A DNA stretch of 64,000 nt from Bradyrhizobium altum. Its GTDB lineage: Bacteria > Pseudomonadota > Alphaproteobacteria > Rhizobiales > Xanthobacteraceae. Below the pieces are notes generated by a model. That model was not told the origin of the DNA, searched no databases, and saw nothing but the letters and a program-made list of their open reading frames with translations. Numbering within the stretch: the first letter of the stretch is position 1; each line of letters starts with the position of its first letter. This document shows positions 8,500-16,103 of this stretch, in pieces. The stretch lies in assembly GCF_020889705.1 (NCBI RefSeq), contig NZ_JACMYP010000001.1:124001-188000 (forward strand). The letters are read 5' to 3'. The position numbers and the translations under genes are program-made.

Positions 8500-8685
8500 C
8501 TAGCGCGCGTTCAGGAAGCTTTCGCCGGAATTGCACGGCGCGCACTGATAGGTCAGCACGTCGTAGACTTGGTCGCGCGGCTCGATCAAGGCGAGCCGCA
8601 TTTGCGTGCCGCACTTCATGCACGGCATCTCTATGCTGGTCTTGAAACGGGTGCAGGTCGGTGTTGGACGAACGGCGCGCAGCAT
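8500..8685 (-). CDS. Small zinc-ribbon-like protein
   Basis: A 61-residue protein with two Cys-X2-Cys pairs, CMKC near residue 22 and CAPC near residue 48, spaced like a small zinc ribbon. The ATG at 8685 is preceded by AAGGGG on the minus strand. Convergent with the small gene ending at 8486. Function unknown; it may bind nucleic acid or protein through the zinc ribbon. Confidence 0.65.
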   Translation of the reverse strand: MLRAVRPTPTCTRFKTSIEMPCMKCGTQMRLALIEPRDQVYDVLTYQCAPCNSGESFLNAR

Positions 8686-8916
8686 CGGATCCCCTTATTC
8701 CCCACAAGAGACGCGAACGCGACCAACGACGAGGCCGAATCACTATGCCACAGTGCTGACATGATTGGAATCGGCCTGCGGTGCAGTCCGGTCGCTGCTA
8801 GGTAAATTTTCCTCGGCTGCAAGGATGAGTGGGCCTCTCATGGTTTGGCGATACGGCGCTGACGCCGTCACAATCTATGCTAACCTTGGCAGACGCTTTT
8901 TTCAGGGGGCGCGATC

Positions 8917-9270
8917 ATGATTGAGCCGAAGCTTGAAGTTCCCGCCGAGTTGCGTGATCTGGCGGAAAAGACCATCGACCAGGCCGAACAGGCCTTCAGC
9001 CTGTTCTTTGATGCCGCGAGCAAGTCGATGACGGCGATGCCGGGCACCGGGACCGAGATTTCCAAACAGGCGCTGTCGTTCACCGAGCAGAATATGAAGG
9101 CGGCGTTCGAGCACGCGCGCAAGCTCGTGCATGCGACCGATCTGCAGGAGGCGATGCGGATCCAGTCGGAATTTCTGCGCAGCCAGTTCACCAATGCCGG
9201 CGAACATATGCGCCAGATCAGCGGAAGCGTGATGTCAGCCACCAAGGACGCCACGAAGGGCAAGTTCTAG
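8917..9270 (+). CDS. Phasin family protein
   Basis: A 117-residue all-helical protein with the Phasin_2 pattern: AEKTIDQAEQAFSLFFDAAS near the N-terminus, a long amphipathic helix, and LQEAMRIQSEFLRSQFTNAG followed by a short basic tail. Phasins coat polyhydroxyalkanoate granules and control their number and size; some also have stress roles. ATG at 8917 follows GGGGGCGCG. No PHA synthase or depolymerase lies in the window, so it is encoded apart from them, which is common. Confidence 0.93.
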   Translation: MIEPKLEVPAELRDLAEKTIDQAEQAFSLFFDAASKSMTAMPGTGTEISKQALSFTEQNMKAAFEHARKLVHATDLQEAMRIQSEFLRSQFTNAGEHMRQISGSVMSATKDATKGKF

Positions 9271-9299
9271 GGCAGGCGGCCTTCGCGGCGCGTCGGCGT

Positions 9300-9560
9300 C
9301 TAGCGCCGGCGCGCGACCGCGACGCCGAGCAGAAACGCGACGAACAGGCTTGCGAGCGGCGCTTCGCGCGCGACCGCGCTCACGGTGGCGAGGACGCCGC
9401 CCGGCCGGCGCGAGGTTGCGATCGCGTCGCTGAGGCGATCGGCCGCCGCTCGAAGTCCGTCCGACACCTCCGTGATGGTACGCGAGACGTCCGTCGCGGT
9501 GTCGATCGCCCGCTCACCGAGTGTGGGCTGAAGCGGAGACTCGGGTGTTTCAGAGCTCAT
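9300..9560 (-). CDS. Small membrane-anchored protein with C-terminal TM (ElaB/DUF883-like layout)
   Basis: An 86-residue protein: a hydrophilic helical N-terminal part (RAIDTATDVSRTITEVSDGL) and one C-terminal membrane segment (PLASLFVAFLLGVAVARRR). This is the layout of ElaB/YqjD-type small proteins that anchor to the inner membrane through the C-terminus. The ATG at 9560 is chosen because a longer in-frame ORF has a poorly composed extension. Role unknown. It converges on the phasin gene, with 29 bases between the stops. Confidence 0.65.
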   Translation of the reverse strand: MSSETPESPLQPTLGERAIDTATDVSRTITEVSDGLRAAADRLSDAIATSRRPGGVLATVSAVAREAPLASLFVAFLLGVAVARRR

Positions 9561-9747
9561 GGGCCGTGCCGCGATTTCACTAAAGGTGGGGTGGCCGTTA
9601 CCTTGGCTATCCGCGCGTGCGCGTGGCGACGGCCACATATCGGGGAAATTCAGCAGCTGCGGATTGGTTCCAGCAACATGCCTCGCTTTCACGTCGCGGA
9701 ACCGGAAACTTACACGCCGGTTGCGGCTTGTTTCCGTGGAGGAGACG

Positions 9748-10059
9748 ATGATGACAATGCAGGCGCATGGCATATCGGATGGTCGTTCGGTCAAGCATCG
9801 AAATCGGCACGGCGGAACGCCGCTGCTGATCGTGGCCCTGGTTGCGATCCTCGGCGTGCTGGGCATGCTGATGGTCGACCACGGTCCGTGGAGCGAGCCG
9901 AAGGTGCAGCCGGCCGCTTCCGCCAACTATTCAACGACCGGCGAGGCGGCACGTGCGGCGGGCGCAAAGGTGATGCCGACCGAGCCCAAGACACCGATTG
10001 AGCCTGAGCCACCCGGTCCAAAGCCCGCTCAGCCGGCAAATCCGAGCACACCGCAATAG
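9748..10059 (+). CDS. Small membrane-anchored proline-rich protein
   Basis: A 103-residue protein with a basic cytoplasmic N-terminus, one membrane segment (LLIVALVAILGVLGMLMV, near residues 26-45) and a proline-rich exterior tail rich in PxP (PTEPKTPIEPEPPGPKP). ATG at 9748 follows GTGGAGGAG. Hypothetical in function; proline-rich tails often serve as spacers or wall-interacting segments. Confidence 0.65.
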   Translation: MMTMQAHGISDGRSVKHRNRHGGTPLLIVALVAILGVLGMLMVDHGPWSEPKVQPAASANYSTTGEAARAAGAKVMPTEPKTPIEPEPPGPKPAQPANPSTPQ

Positions 10060-10102
10060 ATGCGGGCGTTCTTGAGATTGCATCCGACGCAAAGTGCAGG
10101 AA

Positions 10103-10127
10103 TTGACTCGTCGGGCAAATCAGCAGC
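10103..10127 (+). repeat. Dispersed promoter-like repeat, copy 1
   Basis: First of five copies in the window of the core CGTCGGGCAA(A/C)TCAG, preceded in this copy by TTGACT. See the copies at 10443, 10617, 39341 (minus) and 54999 (minus). The TTGAC start resembles a sigma-70 -35 element. Confidence 0.7.
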
Positions 10128-10158
10128 ACAGAGCTATAGTCGAAATACTGCGGGACGA

Positions 10159-10344
10159 TCAGCGCACGCTGACGAGCATGCCCCACGCCGCGGCGAACCC
10201 GGCACCGACGAGAACCAGCACCGGACTGTCGCAGAAGATACCGCCATACTGGCACATGGCGGTACCGATCGAACCGATCTCATGATGGCCCGCTGCATAG
10301 AACAGGCCGGACAGGACCGCGAGCACGGCAGCAACGAAATACAT
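10159..10344 (-). CDS. Small membrane protein
   Basis: A 61-residue protein with two hydrophobic segments (FVAAVLAVLSGLFYAAG near the N-terminus, and VLVLVGAGFAAAWGMLV at the end) separated by a short loop with two cysteines (AMCQYGGIFCDS). The start ATG at 10344 is preceded by GGAGGAAG on the minus strand, which decides it over a longer in-frame ORF. Function unknown. Its upstream region contains repeat copy 2 on the opposite strand. Confidence 0.65.
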   Translation of the reverse strand: MYFVAAVLAVLSGLFYAAGHHEIGSIGTAMCQYGGIFCDSPVLVLVGAGFAAAWGMLVSVR

Positions 10345-10442
10345 CGGCGCTTCCTCCTTGCAATCTAACTGCGGCGCGGGTCGACCGACGCGAGCCAAAA
10401 CTGTCCTGATGTCGATCCAAATGTTGTGAGCCACTTGTCCGC

Positions 10443-10467
10443 TTGACGCGTCGGGCAACTCAGCGGC
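10443..10467 (+). repeat. Dispersed promoter-like repeat, copy 2
   Basis: TTGACG followed by CGTCGGGCAACTCAGCGGCA, matching copy 3 (10617) at nearly every position. It lies in a 390-base gene-free stretch (10345-10734) that otherwise holds only copy 3 and the terminator at 10667. Confidence 0.75.
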
Positions 10468-10616
10468 ACACTGACATCATCGCAACAAGCATACGGCCGA
10501 TCGGCGCAACGCGTGTTGCGATTCCGGATCATGCGCCAACTTTCGGTCGAAGCGGTTTCTCACCGTCGAAGCCGACGCATCACATTTTACCGATCGCATT
10601 CAGCTCGCAAAAACGT

Positions 10617-10646
10617 TTGACACGTCGGGCAACTCAGGGGCATAAT
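10617..10646 (+). promoter_or_regulatory. Dispersed repeat copy 3 forming a sigma-70-like promoter
   Basis: TTGACA at 10617-10622 and CATAAT at 10641-10646 are separated by 18 bases that include the repeat core CGTCGGGCAACTCAG. This copy has the best match to both promoter hexamers. Predicted start is near 10653, just ahead of a strong intrinsic terminator. Confidence 0.45.
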
Positions 10647-10652
10647 CCGAAA

Positions 10653-10702
10653 ATCAGAAATTGTTGAGCCCGCGCGGAGCAATCCGCAGCGGGCTTTTTT
10701 TT
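10653..10702 (+). ncRNA. Candidate short terminated RNA (about 50 nt)
   Basis: If copy 3 of the repeat is a promoter, the transcript would start near 10653 and end at the T tract ending 10702, giving about 50 nt, most of it the terminator hairpin. Starting from copy 2 instead would give about 225 nt. No ORF ends nearby that this terminator could serve; the nearest plus-strand gene stops 600 bases upstream. Speculative: promoter, terminator and absence of an ORF are the only evidence. Confidence 0.28.
10667..10702 (+). terminator. Strong intrinsic terminator with GNRA loop
   Basis: AGCCCGC plus GCGGA (10667-10678) pairs with TCCGC, a bulged A, and GCGGGCT (10683-10695) around a GCAA tetraloop, and eight T follow (10695-10702). 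The stem is 12 bp. It points only in the plus direction, since no T tract exists on the other side. Confidence 0.85.
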
Positions 10703-10734
10703 GCCGTTTCACCAATCGGACGGCGGCCGCAACG

Positions 10735-11142
10735 TCACGACGCCACATCCTCCCGTCGCTTGAGCGTCGCAAGCGAGCCGCCGTCCGAACCCATTGAAAC
10801 GAGCACAAAATTGGCCGGTGCGCGCGAACGCGCCGGTCCTGCGGCGCGGCGAAAGCCGGCGCCGCCCGCGGCCCCGCTCGTCAGGGATAAGGTTCGCGCC
10901 CCAAAGATCGCCGCCCGCTGCGCGATCTGCCGCACATTCCATTCGATGGCCGCATCTCGCGGACGGCCGATCAACGAGGTTGCATGACCGCCTATCTCAT
11001 ATCGCTCGCTCGCGGGCCTGATCACGATTGCATTGTCGGAGTTTGCATGAGCGCAGAGATCATACACCGCCGGCTTCGACCAGACCGCTGAGCCCATCCA
11101 GCGGACAGCCGATGCGATATCTGCCGCCGTATCTTCATTCAC
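10735..11142 (-). CDS. Hypothetical protein, uncertain
   Basis: A 135-residue ORF whose middle part (DLCAHANSDNAIVIRPASER, then HATSLIGRPRDAAIEWNVRQ) looks protein-like, while the C-terminal third is rich in Ala, Arg and Gly. No family is recognised and no good ribosome binding site precedes the start. The opposite strand holds an overlapping ORF of poorer composition. It sits beside a prophage scar and may be a remnant. Confidence 0.35.
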   Translation of the reverse strand: MNEDTAADIASAVRWMGSAVWSKPAVYDLCAHANSDNAIVIRPASERYEIGGHATSLIGRPRDAAIEWNVRQIAQRAAIFGARTLSLTSGAAGGAGFRRAAGPARSRAPANFVLVSMGSDGGSLATLKRREDVAS

Positions 11143-11314
11143 TGAGCTGCGGCGTCTTCGGCCGGTTCGGCACCGGCGGACAGTTTTCGGCGGGATCTGC
11201 TATATCGTCGCGACCGCTCTCGGGGCGCGCCCTCGTCCATGACCGTTCAAGCGAGATGATCACCGCTCGGCACCAGGCGGGCGTCCGATCCGATTTGCCT
11301 TACCGAGAGCAGCC

Positions 11315-11551
11315 TTGTCGATCCTGAAAATTCCAACCGCAAAAGTGTTCGAGCCGCTGCTTCAGCCGGCGCGCTACAAGGGGGCATTCGGCGGCCGAGG
11401 ATCGGGAAAATGCGTGATCTGGGACAAGGTTCTCGGCCTGGGGACGACGCCGCAACTCGCGGGAGACGTGAGCACCTGGGCCGGCATGATCATGGGCTTC
11501 TACTTCGGAAAGCGTACGTTTGAGAATGTCGCCCGCATCATACGAAGGTGA
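11315..11551 (+). pseudogene. Prophage scar: terminase N-terminus fused in frame to a holin-like C-terminus
   Basis: The 78-residue ORF starts like a phage terminase large subunit and reaches its Walker A motif (FGGRGSGK, residues 25-32). At residue 33 it changes abruptly to a short hydrophobic segment, WAGMIMGFYFGKRTFENV, typical of the last helix of small phage holin-like membrane proteins. A full terminase has over 400 residues, so an internal deletion near base 11411 that joined two phage genes in frame is the simplest reading. The next two plus-strand genes look like the rest of the same phage module. Confidence 0.6.
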
Positions 11552-11555
11552 TCCC

Positions 11556-11849
11556 ATGCGCGAAGCCGATGTCAAAGCAATCGTGATGGAAACGCTGATT
11601 GAACAGGATCGGGTGCGCAGAAGCGACATCGATGCCGTTGTGGTCAAGACCATCGCGACAGTCTTGACTTCATTTGGATTTGAGGAGGGGGACCGACGAG
11701 AATTGCGCGCGGACTTTCAGCACCTCCGGCGATGGCGAAAGAGTGTGGAGCAGGCGCAAAGCTATACTTTCAAGGCGGTGATCACCGTGATCGCTACCGG
11801 CTTTCTCGGCGCCGTTTGGTTGGGGATCAAAGCCACGCTCGGAAGGTAA
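11556..11849 (+). CDS. Small phage-type membrane protein
   Basis: A 97-residue protein with a charged helical N-terminal domain (READVKAIVMETLIEQDRV), a probable coiled segment (RELRADFQHLRRWRKSVEQA) and a C-terminal membrane helix (VITVIATGFLGAVWLGIKA). Small proteins of this layout accompany holin-like genes in alphaproteobacterial prophages. The ATG at 11556 lies 4 bases after the stop of the fused remnant. Function unknown. Confidence 0.6.
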   Translation: MREADVKAIVMETLIEQDRVRRSDIDAVVVKTIATVLTSFGFEEGDRRELRADFQHLRRWRKSVEQAQSYTFKAVITVIATGFLGAVWLGIKATLGR

Positions 11850-11936
11850 TTCGTGTTGCAGCTGGAGTGGGCGCATCTCTCTCCAGACTGGAGAACCAGG
11901 TACCTTGGCGGACAATAGAATCTCGAGGTGCGAACA

Positions 11937-12365
11937 ATGTACAGGATACGCGAGGTTGATCCGCAGGACGAAGAGGTCGCGGATGCGCTCGCCGAGCTTC
12001 ATCAGCTGACCTTCTGCGATGGGACTCGTGTGCCCGACTTCGAGCAGGGGTATTGGTGGATTGCTTTTCATGGGCTAATGCCGATTGCATTCGCGGGCGT
12101 CGTTCCGTCAACCCATGTTGCCAACGCCGGATATCTGTGCCGCGTCGGGGTCGTGATGCCGCACTGCGGCCACGGCCTGCAAGTGCGGCTCACTCGCGCG
12201 CTGGAAGCGCGCTCGCGGCGCTCCGGCTGGAAGGCGATCGTCTCGGATACGACAGACAATCATTTCTCGGCCAACAACTTCATCCGGCAGGGGTATCGGC
12301 TCTTCGAACCGGCCTCGCCCTGGGCATGGCAGCACACGCTGTATTGGCGGAAGCAGCTCGTCTAG
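11937..12365 (+). CDS. GNAT family N-acetyltransferase, phage-associated
   Basis: A 142-residue protein with GNAT features: a strand MPIAFAGVVPS, CRVGVVMPHCGHGLQVRLTRAL in the place of the acetyl-CoA loop and helix 3, and VSDTTDNHFSANNFIRQGYRLFEP in the place of the last strand-helix-strand. Similar GNAT genes are carried next to terminase genes in rhizobial prophages. The start may be the ATG at 11937 or an in-frame GTG at 11928. A clear terminator follows 50 bases after the stop. The acceptor substrate is unknown. Confidence 0.75.
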   Translation: MYRIREVDPQDEEVADALAELHQLTFCDGTRVPDFEQGYWWIAFHGLMPIAFAGVVPSTHVANAGYLCRVGVVMPHCGHGLQVRLTRALEARSRRSGWKAIVSDTTDNHFSANNFIRQGYRLFEPASPWAWQHTLYWRKQLV

Positions 12366-12414
12366 ATCTTGCGAGGTGGATTTGACCGTTGCCGAAAGTT
12401 CGACGACGTAGAGC

Positions 12415-12445
12415 GCCCGGTGGTCGATTGGCCGCCGGGCTTTTT
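12415..12445 (+). terminator. Intrinsic terminator after the GNAT gene
   Basis: GCCCGG (12415-12420) pairs with CCGGGC (12435-12440) and five T follow. It lies 50 bases after the GNAT stop and closes the prophage-derived unit. Confidence 0.65.
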
Positions 12446-12733
12446 GGCGTTCTGGTTCGTGGGCCGCACCCTTCGGCAAGCCGCCGTCGTTGGCCGGAGC
12501 TTGGCCGCGCATCGAATCTTTGACGGGAGAATGCTAGAGTGCCGCGTCCCGCGCGGACGAAACATGGCTGAGAGCGTTCCCCTCACCGGACGCCCGGTGG
12601 CGGCAGTTGAGAGTTCTGCGCCTTGAATTCGCCGGACGCAGCTTGCGCGTCTTGATATCTGGTGATCGCTCGATAAACTGAGCCGAACGACCGGTCGCGC
12701 GAATGTTTCGGAGATCGAACGAAGGAAGAGACC
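12446..12733. other. Intergenic region holding the monooxygenase promoter
   Basis: With the terminator before it, this makes a 368-base gap. No ORF or RNA gene is seen. The right end holds the promoter-like elements and operator-like motif described at 12652-12679. Confidence 0.5.
12652..12679 (+). promoter_or_regulatory. Probable promoter of the monooxygenase operon with operator-like motif
   Basis: TTGATA (12652-12657) and TAAACT (12674-12679) are 16 bases apart. The -10 element lies inside ATCGCTCGATAAAC (12665-12678), which matches 13 of 14 bases at 17281-17294. A regulator bound here would cover the -10 region. Confidence 0.4.
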
Positions 12734-13960
12734 ATGATTGAGGTTGGCCGCGGGCTCGACACCAAGGTGCCGCCAGGGTCAGATCGGGATCATTATTCGC
12801 TCATGGTCGCACGAGCCCGAGCGCTGGCACCGGCTCTGCGTGAACGGGCGGCGCGGACCGAGGAGCTGCGCCGTCTGCCGCCCGAGACCGAGCGGGATCT
12901 ACACGATAGTGGCCTTTTCCGGATTTTGCAGCCCGAGCGCGTCGGAGGCAGTGAGCTCGACTATGTTGCGTTGGTCGATTGCGCCGACGCCCTGGGGCAG
13001 GGCGACGCCTCGGTCTCCTGGAACTTTGCCAATCTTGCGAGCCACCACTGGATGCTGGGTATGTTCGCGCCCGAGGCGCAGAGCGCCGTGTGGGGCGAGA
13101 ATCCCGATACACTGATCGCGTCTTCCTTTGTTTTCCCGGCAGGACGGGCCATGAAGACAAGTGGCGGTTATTTGCTGAGCGGTCATTGGCCGTTCTCGTC
13201 CGGGGTGGAAGCGTGCGGGTGGAACATGCTCGCGAGCGTGGTTGCCACGGATGATGAGGCCGACGGCGTCGAGTATCGGCTCTTCCTGTTGAACAGACGG
13301 GACTACAGCATCGACGATACCTGGAATGCGGCAGGCCTGCGCGGAACAGGATCGAACGATGTGCGAGTAACTGACGCATTCGTTCCCGAGCACATGACGG
13401 TTGGCATCAGCGATCTTGCGGGCGGTGCAACGCCAGGCAGCGTCGTCAATCCGAACGCGCTCTACATGCTTCCGGTTTTCTCGCTGTTCCCCTATGTGCT
13501 GTCTGGGGTCGGTCTGGGAAATGCCCAGGCTTGCCTTGATGATTACGTCGAGATCGCGCGACACCGTGCCTCGACATACAATCGGGCCAAGCTCGGCGAC
13601 CTGCAGAGCACACAGATCAAGATCGCCGAGGCTTCTGCGAAGATCGATGCCGCACGGCTGATCATGCGCACGAATTGCGTTGATGTGCTTGCAGAGATTC
13701 GGCGTGGTGATATCCCCAGCATTGCGGCGAAGACGAGGCTCCGGCGCGATGGCGCGTTCGCTGTCAATTTGTGCACCGAAGCCGTTTCTCTTCTGTTCGC
13801 AGCAAGCGGGGCGCGCAGCCTGTTCACCTCGGGAGCGCTGCAGCGCCAATTTCGCGATGCGCATGCAGTGAACGCGCATCTCGCCTTCAATTTCGATGCG
13901 GCGGGCACCAACTATGGGCGAGTAGCTCTTGGGCTGCCGTCTGAAAACCTGACGCTTTGA
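12734..13960 (+). CDS. Reduced-flavin-dependent monooxygenase, acyl-CoA dehydrogenase fold (HsaA/DszC group)
   Basis: A 408-residue oxygenase component of a two-component flavin monooxygenase. It has the acyl-CoA dehydrogenase fold: N-terminal helices (residues 20-125, with VGGSELDYVALVDCADALG and WNFANLASHHWMLGMF), a beta domain (130-235, SGHWPFSSGVEACGW) and a C-terminal helical bundle. Members hydroxylate aromatic or heteroaromatic rings, or sulfur, using FMNH2 or FADH2. The partner flavin reductase gene follows 7 bases after the stop, which supports monooxygenase rather than dehydrogenase. First gene of a three-gene unit with the reductase and a TetR regulator. Substrate unknown. Confidence 0.88.
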   Translation: MIEVGRGLDTKVPPGSDRDHYSLMVARARALAPALRERAARTEELRRLPPETERDLHDSGLFRILQPERVGGSELDYVALVDCADALGQGDASVSWNFANLASHHWMLGMFAPEAQSAVWGENPDTLIASSFVFPAGRAMKTSGGYLLSGHWPFSSGVEACGWNMLASVVATDDEADGVEYRLFLLNRRDYSIDDTWNAAGLRGTGSNDVRVTDAFVPEHMTVGISDLAGGATPGSVVNPNALYMLPVFSLFPYVLSGVGLGNAQACLDDYVEIARHRASTYNRAKLGDLQSTQIKIAEASAKIDAARLIMRTNCVDVLAEIRRGDIPSIAAKTRLRRDGAFAVNLCTEAVSLLFAASGARSLFTSGALQRQFRDAHAVNAHLAFNFDAAGTNYGRVALGLPSENLTL

Positions 13961-13967
13961 GGTTGGG

Positions 13968-14522
13968 ATGTCCGACTCACCCAAACATCCGCCGGATCCG
14001 GCCAATGAACTCGCAAGCGACAGCTCGACGATCGATCCCCGTGACTTCCGCCATGCCCTCGGTATGTTTGCGACCGGTGTGACGATCGTCACCGCGATGT
14101 CGACCGAAGGACGTCCGTACGGAATCACTTGCAATTCCTTTGCGTCGGTGTCGCTCAACCCTCCACTCGTGTTGTGGAGTCTGGGGATGTTTTCGCAGGG
14201 ACTGCCGATCTTCCAGAATGCCAGTCATTTCACGGTCAACGTTCTTGACGCGTCGCAGCAGACGCTGGCGATAAAGTTTGCCAGATCATCGGGTGACAAA
14301 TTCGCCGGTGTGAGTTGGTCACCAGGCCTCGGGAACGCCCCCGTGCTTGCCGACGTGGTCGCGAATTTCCAATGCCGGGCCGCCAACCGCTACTACGGCG
14401 GCGACCATGTCATTTTCCTTGGGGCGGTGGAGGCCTACGCCTATAACCGGAATAATCCGCTGCTGTTCGCGCAGGGAGGTTTTGGCCGGTTTCTGGCCGA
14501 CGATGACGGCAACGCCTCATGA
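13968..14522 (+). CDS. Flavin reductase (DIM6/NTAB, HpaC-like) component
   Basis: A 184-residue flavin reductase domain protein: DFRHALGMFATGVTIVTA at residue 25 is the family N-terminal signature, followed by YGITCNSFASVSLNPPLVLW and a C-terminal GGFGRF. It supplies reduced flavin to the monooxygenase encoded immediately upstream. The ATG at 13968 follows GAGGTTGGG, and the stop overlaps the TetR start as ATGA. A 30-residue hydrophilic N-terminal extension precedes the domain. Confidence 0.92.
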   Translation: MSDSPKHPPDPANELASDSSTIDPRDFRHALGMFATGVTIVTAMSTEGRPYGITCNSFASVSLNPPLVLWSLGMFSQGLPIFQNASHFTVNVLDASQQTLAIKFARSSGDKFAGVSWSPGLGNAPVLADVVANFQCRAANRYYGGDHVIFLGAVEAYAYNRNNPLLFAQGGFGRFLADDDGNAS

Positions 14523-15205
14523 ATCGAAAGACGCCCGTCAAGCGAACTCGTGCCAAGCAGAGGCGGCTGTCGGCCGACGATCGTCGCAGTGAATTCGTCA
14601 CCAAGGCGACAGAGCTTTTTGCGGAGGAGGGGTTCGGCGGCGGCACGCGTGCCCTCGCTCGCAGGCTCGGTGTGACGCAACCGTTGCTCTATCGCTACTT
14701 TCCGAGCAAGGACGATCTCATCAAGGAGGTCTACCGCAAGGTCTATCTCGAGCCCCTTGAAATCGGCCGGGAAAAGTTGCTCTCCGACCGGTCGCGTCCA
14801 CTCCGCGTGCGGCTTCAGGAATTTTACGAAGGCTACACGGACGCAATCTTCAACCGAAAATGGCTGCGGATCTATCTCTATTCAGGCCTGAAGGGCCTCG
14901 ATATCAATCGTTGGTATGTTGGCATGGTCAAGGACAAGATCCTGACACGCATTGTCAGGGAATGTCGCCACGACGCCGGCCTCGCCACGCAGAGCAGGCC
15001 CAGCGCGGCCGAACTGGAACTGGCCTGGGTGTTTCACGGTGGCATCTTCTATTACGGTGTACGCAAGTACATCTACGAAGCGCCCGTCCTCGAGGACAAG
15101 GCGCAGATGATCAGTGATGCGCTGGATCTCTTTCTTGCGGGATTTGAGAGGATGGCGGAGAGCGCGACCGATCGTCGGGGGGCGCCGATCAAGGTCGTCG
15201 GCTGA
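14519..15205 (+). CDS. TetR family transcriptional regulator
   Basis: A 228-residue regulator with an N-terminal helix-turn-helix (VTKATELFAEEGF, then RALARRLGVTQPLLYRYFPS, residues 28-70) and a ligand-binding helical domain. It is the third gene of the monooxygenase unit, overlapping the reductase by 4 bases, so it is probably autoregulated. The shared motif (A/G)CTCGATAAAC upstream of this operon and of the molybdenum hydroxylase operon, with the related CGATAAACAAA before the transporter genes, is its most likely operator (inference). Confidence 0.92.
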   Translation: MNRKTPVKRTRAKQRRLSADDRRSEFVTKATELFAEEGFGGGTRALARRLGVTQPLLYRYFPSKDDLIKEVYRKVYLEPLEIGREKLLSDRSRPLRVRLQEFYEGYTDAIFNRKWLRIYLYSGLKGLDINRWYVGMVKDKILTRIVRECRHDAGLATQSRPSAAELELAWVFHGGIFYYGVRKYIYEAPVLEDKAQMISDALDLFLAGFERMAESATDRRGAPIKVVG

Positions 15206-15211
15206 GCCGGA

Positions 15212-16087
15212 TTACTTTGCCGCCATCTGGTCCCGATACCAATCTCCAATCTCGCTCGCCGTCATGAGCGCGACGCCGTCATGGCCTATCACGTAATCGA
15301 GCAGGGCCTCCAGATACTTGATTCGATGTGGTACCCCCGTGATGTAAGGATGCACCGAGATTGCCATGATCCGCGCGTTCTCTGCGCCTTCGAGATACAG
15401 CCGATCGAACTGGTCGGTACAGCGCGTCAGGAACTGTTCCGAGGGCAGGTGCTGTAGCGCGTGAATGACAATGTCGTTGGTCTCGACAGAATAGGGAATC
15501 GTCGTCACAGTTCCGTGCGGTGTCGCGATGTCCTGAGGAAGATCGTCGATCACCCAATCGGCCACGTATTCGATCCCGTTGAGGCGCAGCAGATCGAGTG
15601 TTTCTTCGGTCTCGGTCAGGCCGGGGCTTTCCCACGATCGCGGCGGCTTGCCGGCAAATGAGGCGATCGTGTCGACAGCACGCTTGATCGCATCCGCCTG
15701 GTTCTCGACCTTGTGCATTGGGCCCTGGACGAACCCATGCCCCATGAATTCGAAGCCCGCCTCGCGCGCCGCCGACGCCACGCGCGGATAGCTGTTGCAG
15801 ACGTTCGCATTCGTAGCCAGCGTCACTGGTATCTTTCGGTCGGTGAGGGCTTTGAATTGCCGCCAGAAGCCGGCGCGCATTCCGTATTCATGCCACGACC
15901 AGTTCGGCACGTCAGGCAGCAGCGGCTGGCCCATCGGTGGACTCAGCACGGTGCGCGGCATCGCATTTTCGATACGCCATTCCTCGACATTGAGGATGAC
16001 CCAGACAGCAAGCTTCTTGCCATCAGGCAACGTCAGTTTCGGTCGGTCGATCTGAGCCTGGTACGGAATGCGATCAGTGAAAGCCAC
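15212..16087 (-). CDS. Polysaccharide-deacetylase-fold hydrolase, PuuE/cyclic-imide-hydrolase type
   Basis: A 291-residue NodB-fold protein without signal peptide, so cytoplasmic and not a cell-wall deacetylase. It has the layout of PuuE-type allantoinases: an N-terminal VWVILNVEEW segment, VNTATNA-like LATNANVCNSYP, GFEFMGHGFVQGPMH, WESPGLTETEETLDLL and a C-terminal ISVHPYITG. This branch hydrolyses cyclic amides or imides (allantoin, cyclic imides). GTG start at 16087 with AAGGAG 8 bases upstream. It is downstream of the LLM oxidoreductase gene in one leftward unit. A ring-opening hydrolase fits the oxygenase neighbours. Confidence 0.83.
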   Translation of the reverse strand: MAFTDRIPYQAQIDRPKLTLPDGKKLAVWVILNVEEWRIENAMPRTVLSPPMGQPLLPDVPNWSWHEYGMRAGFWRQFKALTDRKIPVTLATNANVCNSYPRVASAAREAGFEFMGHGFVQGPMHKVENQADAIKRAVDTIASFAGKPPRSWESPGLTETEETLDLLRLNGIEYVADWVIDDLPQDIATPHGTVTTIPYSVETNDIVIHALQHLPSEQFLTRCTDQFDRLYLEGAENARIMAISVHPYITGVPHRIKYLEALLDYVIGHDGVALMTASEIGDWYRDQMAAK

Positions 16088-16103
16088 GTCGAAACTCCTT
16101 AGG

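Noticed and set aside
12734-13960. Acyl-CoA dehydrogenase of beta-oxidation
   Set aside because: The flavin reductase gene immediately downstream and the family features point to a reduced-flavin monooxygenase with the same fold.
15212-16087. Chitin or peptidoglycan deacetylase
   Set aside because: No signal peptide, and the sequence layout fits PuuE-type cyclic amide hydrolases.
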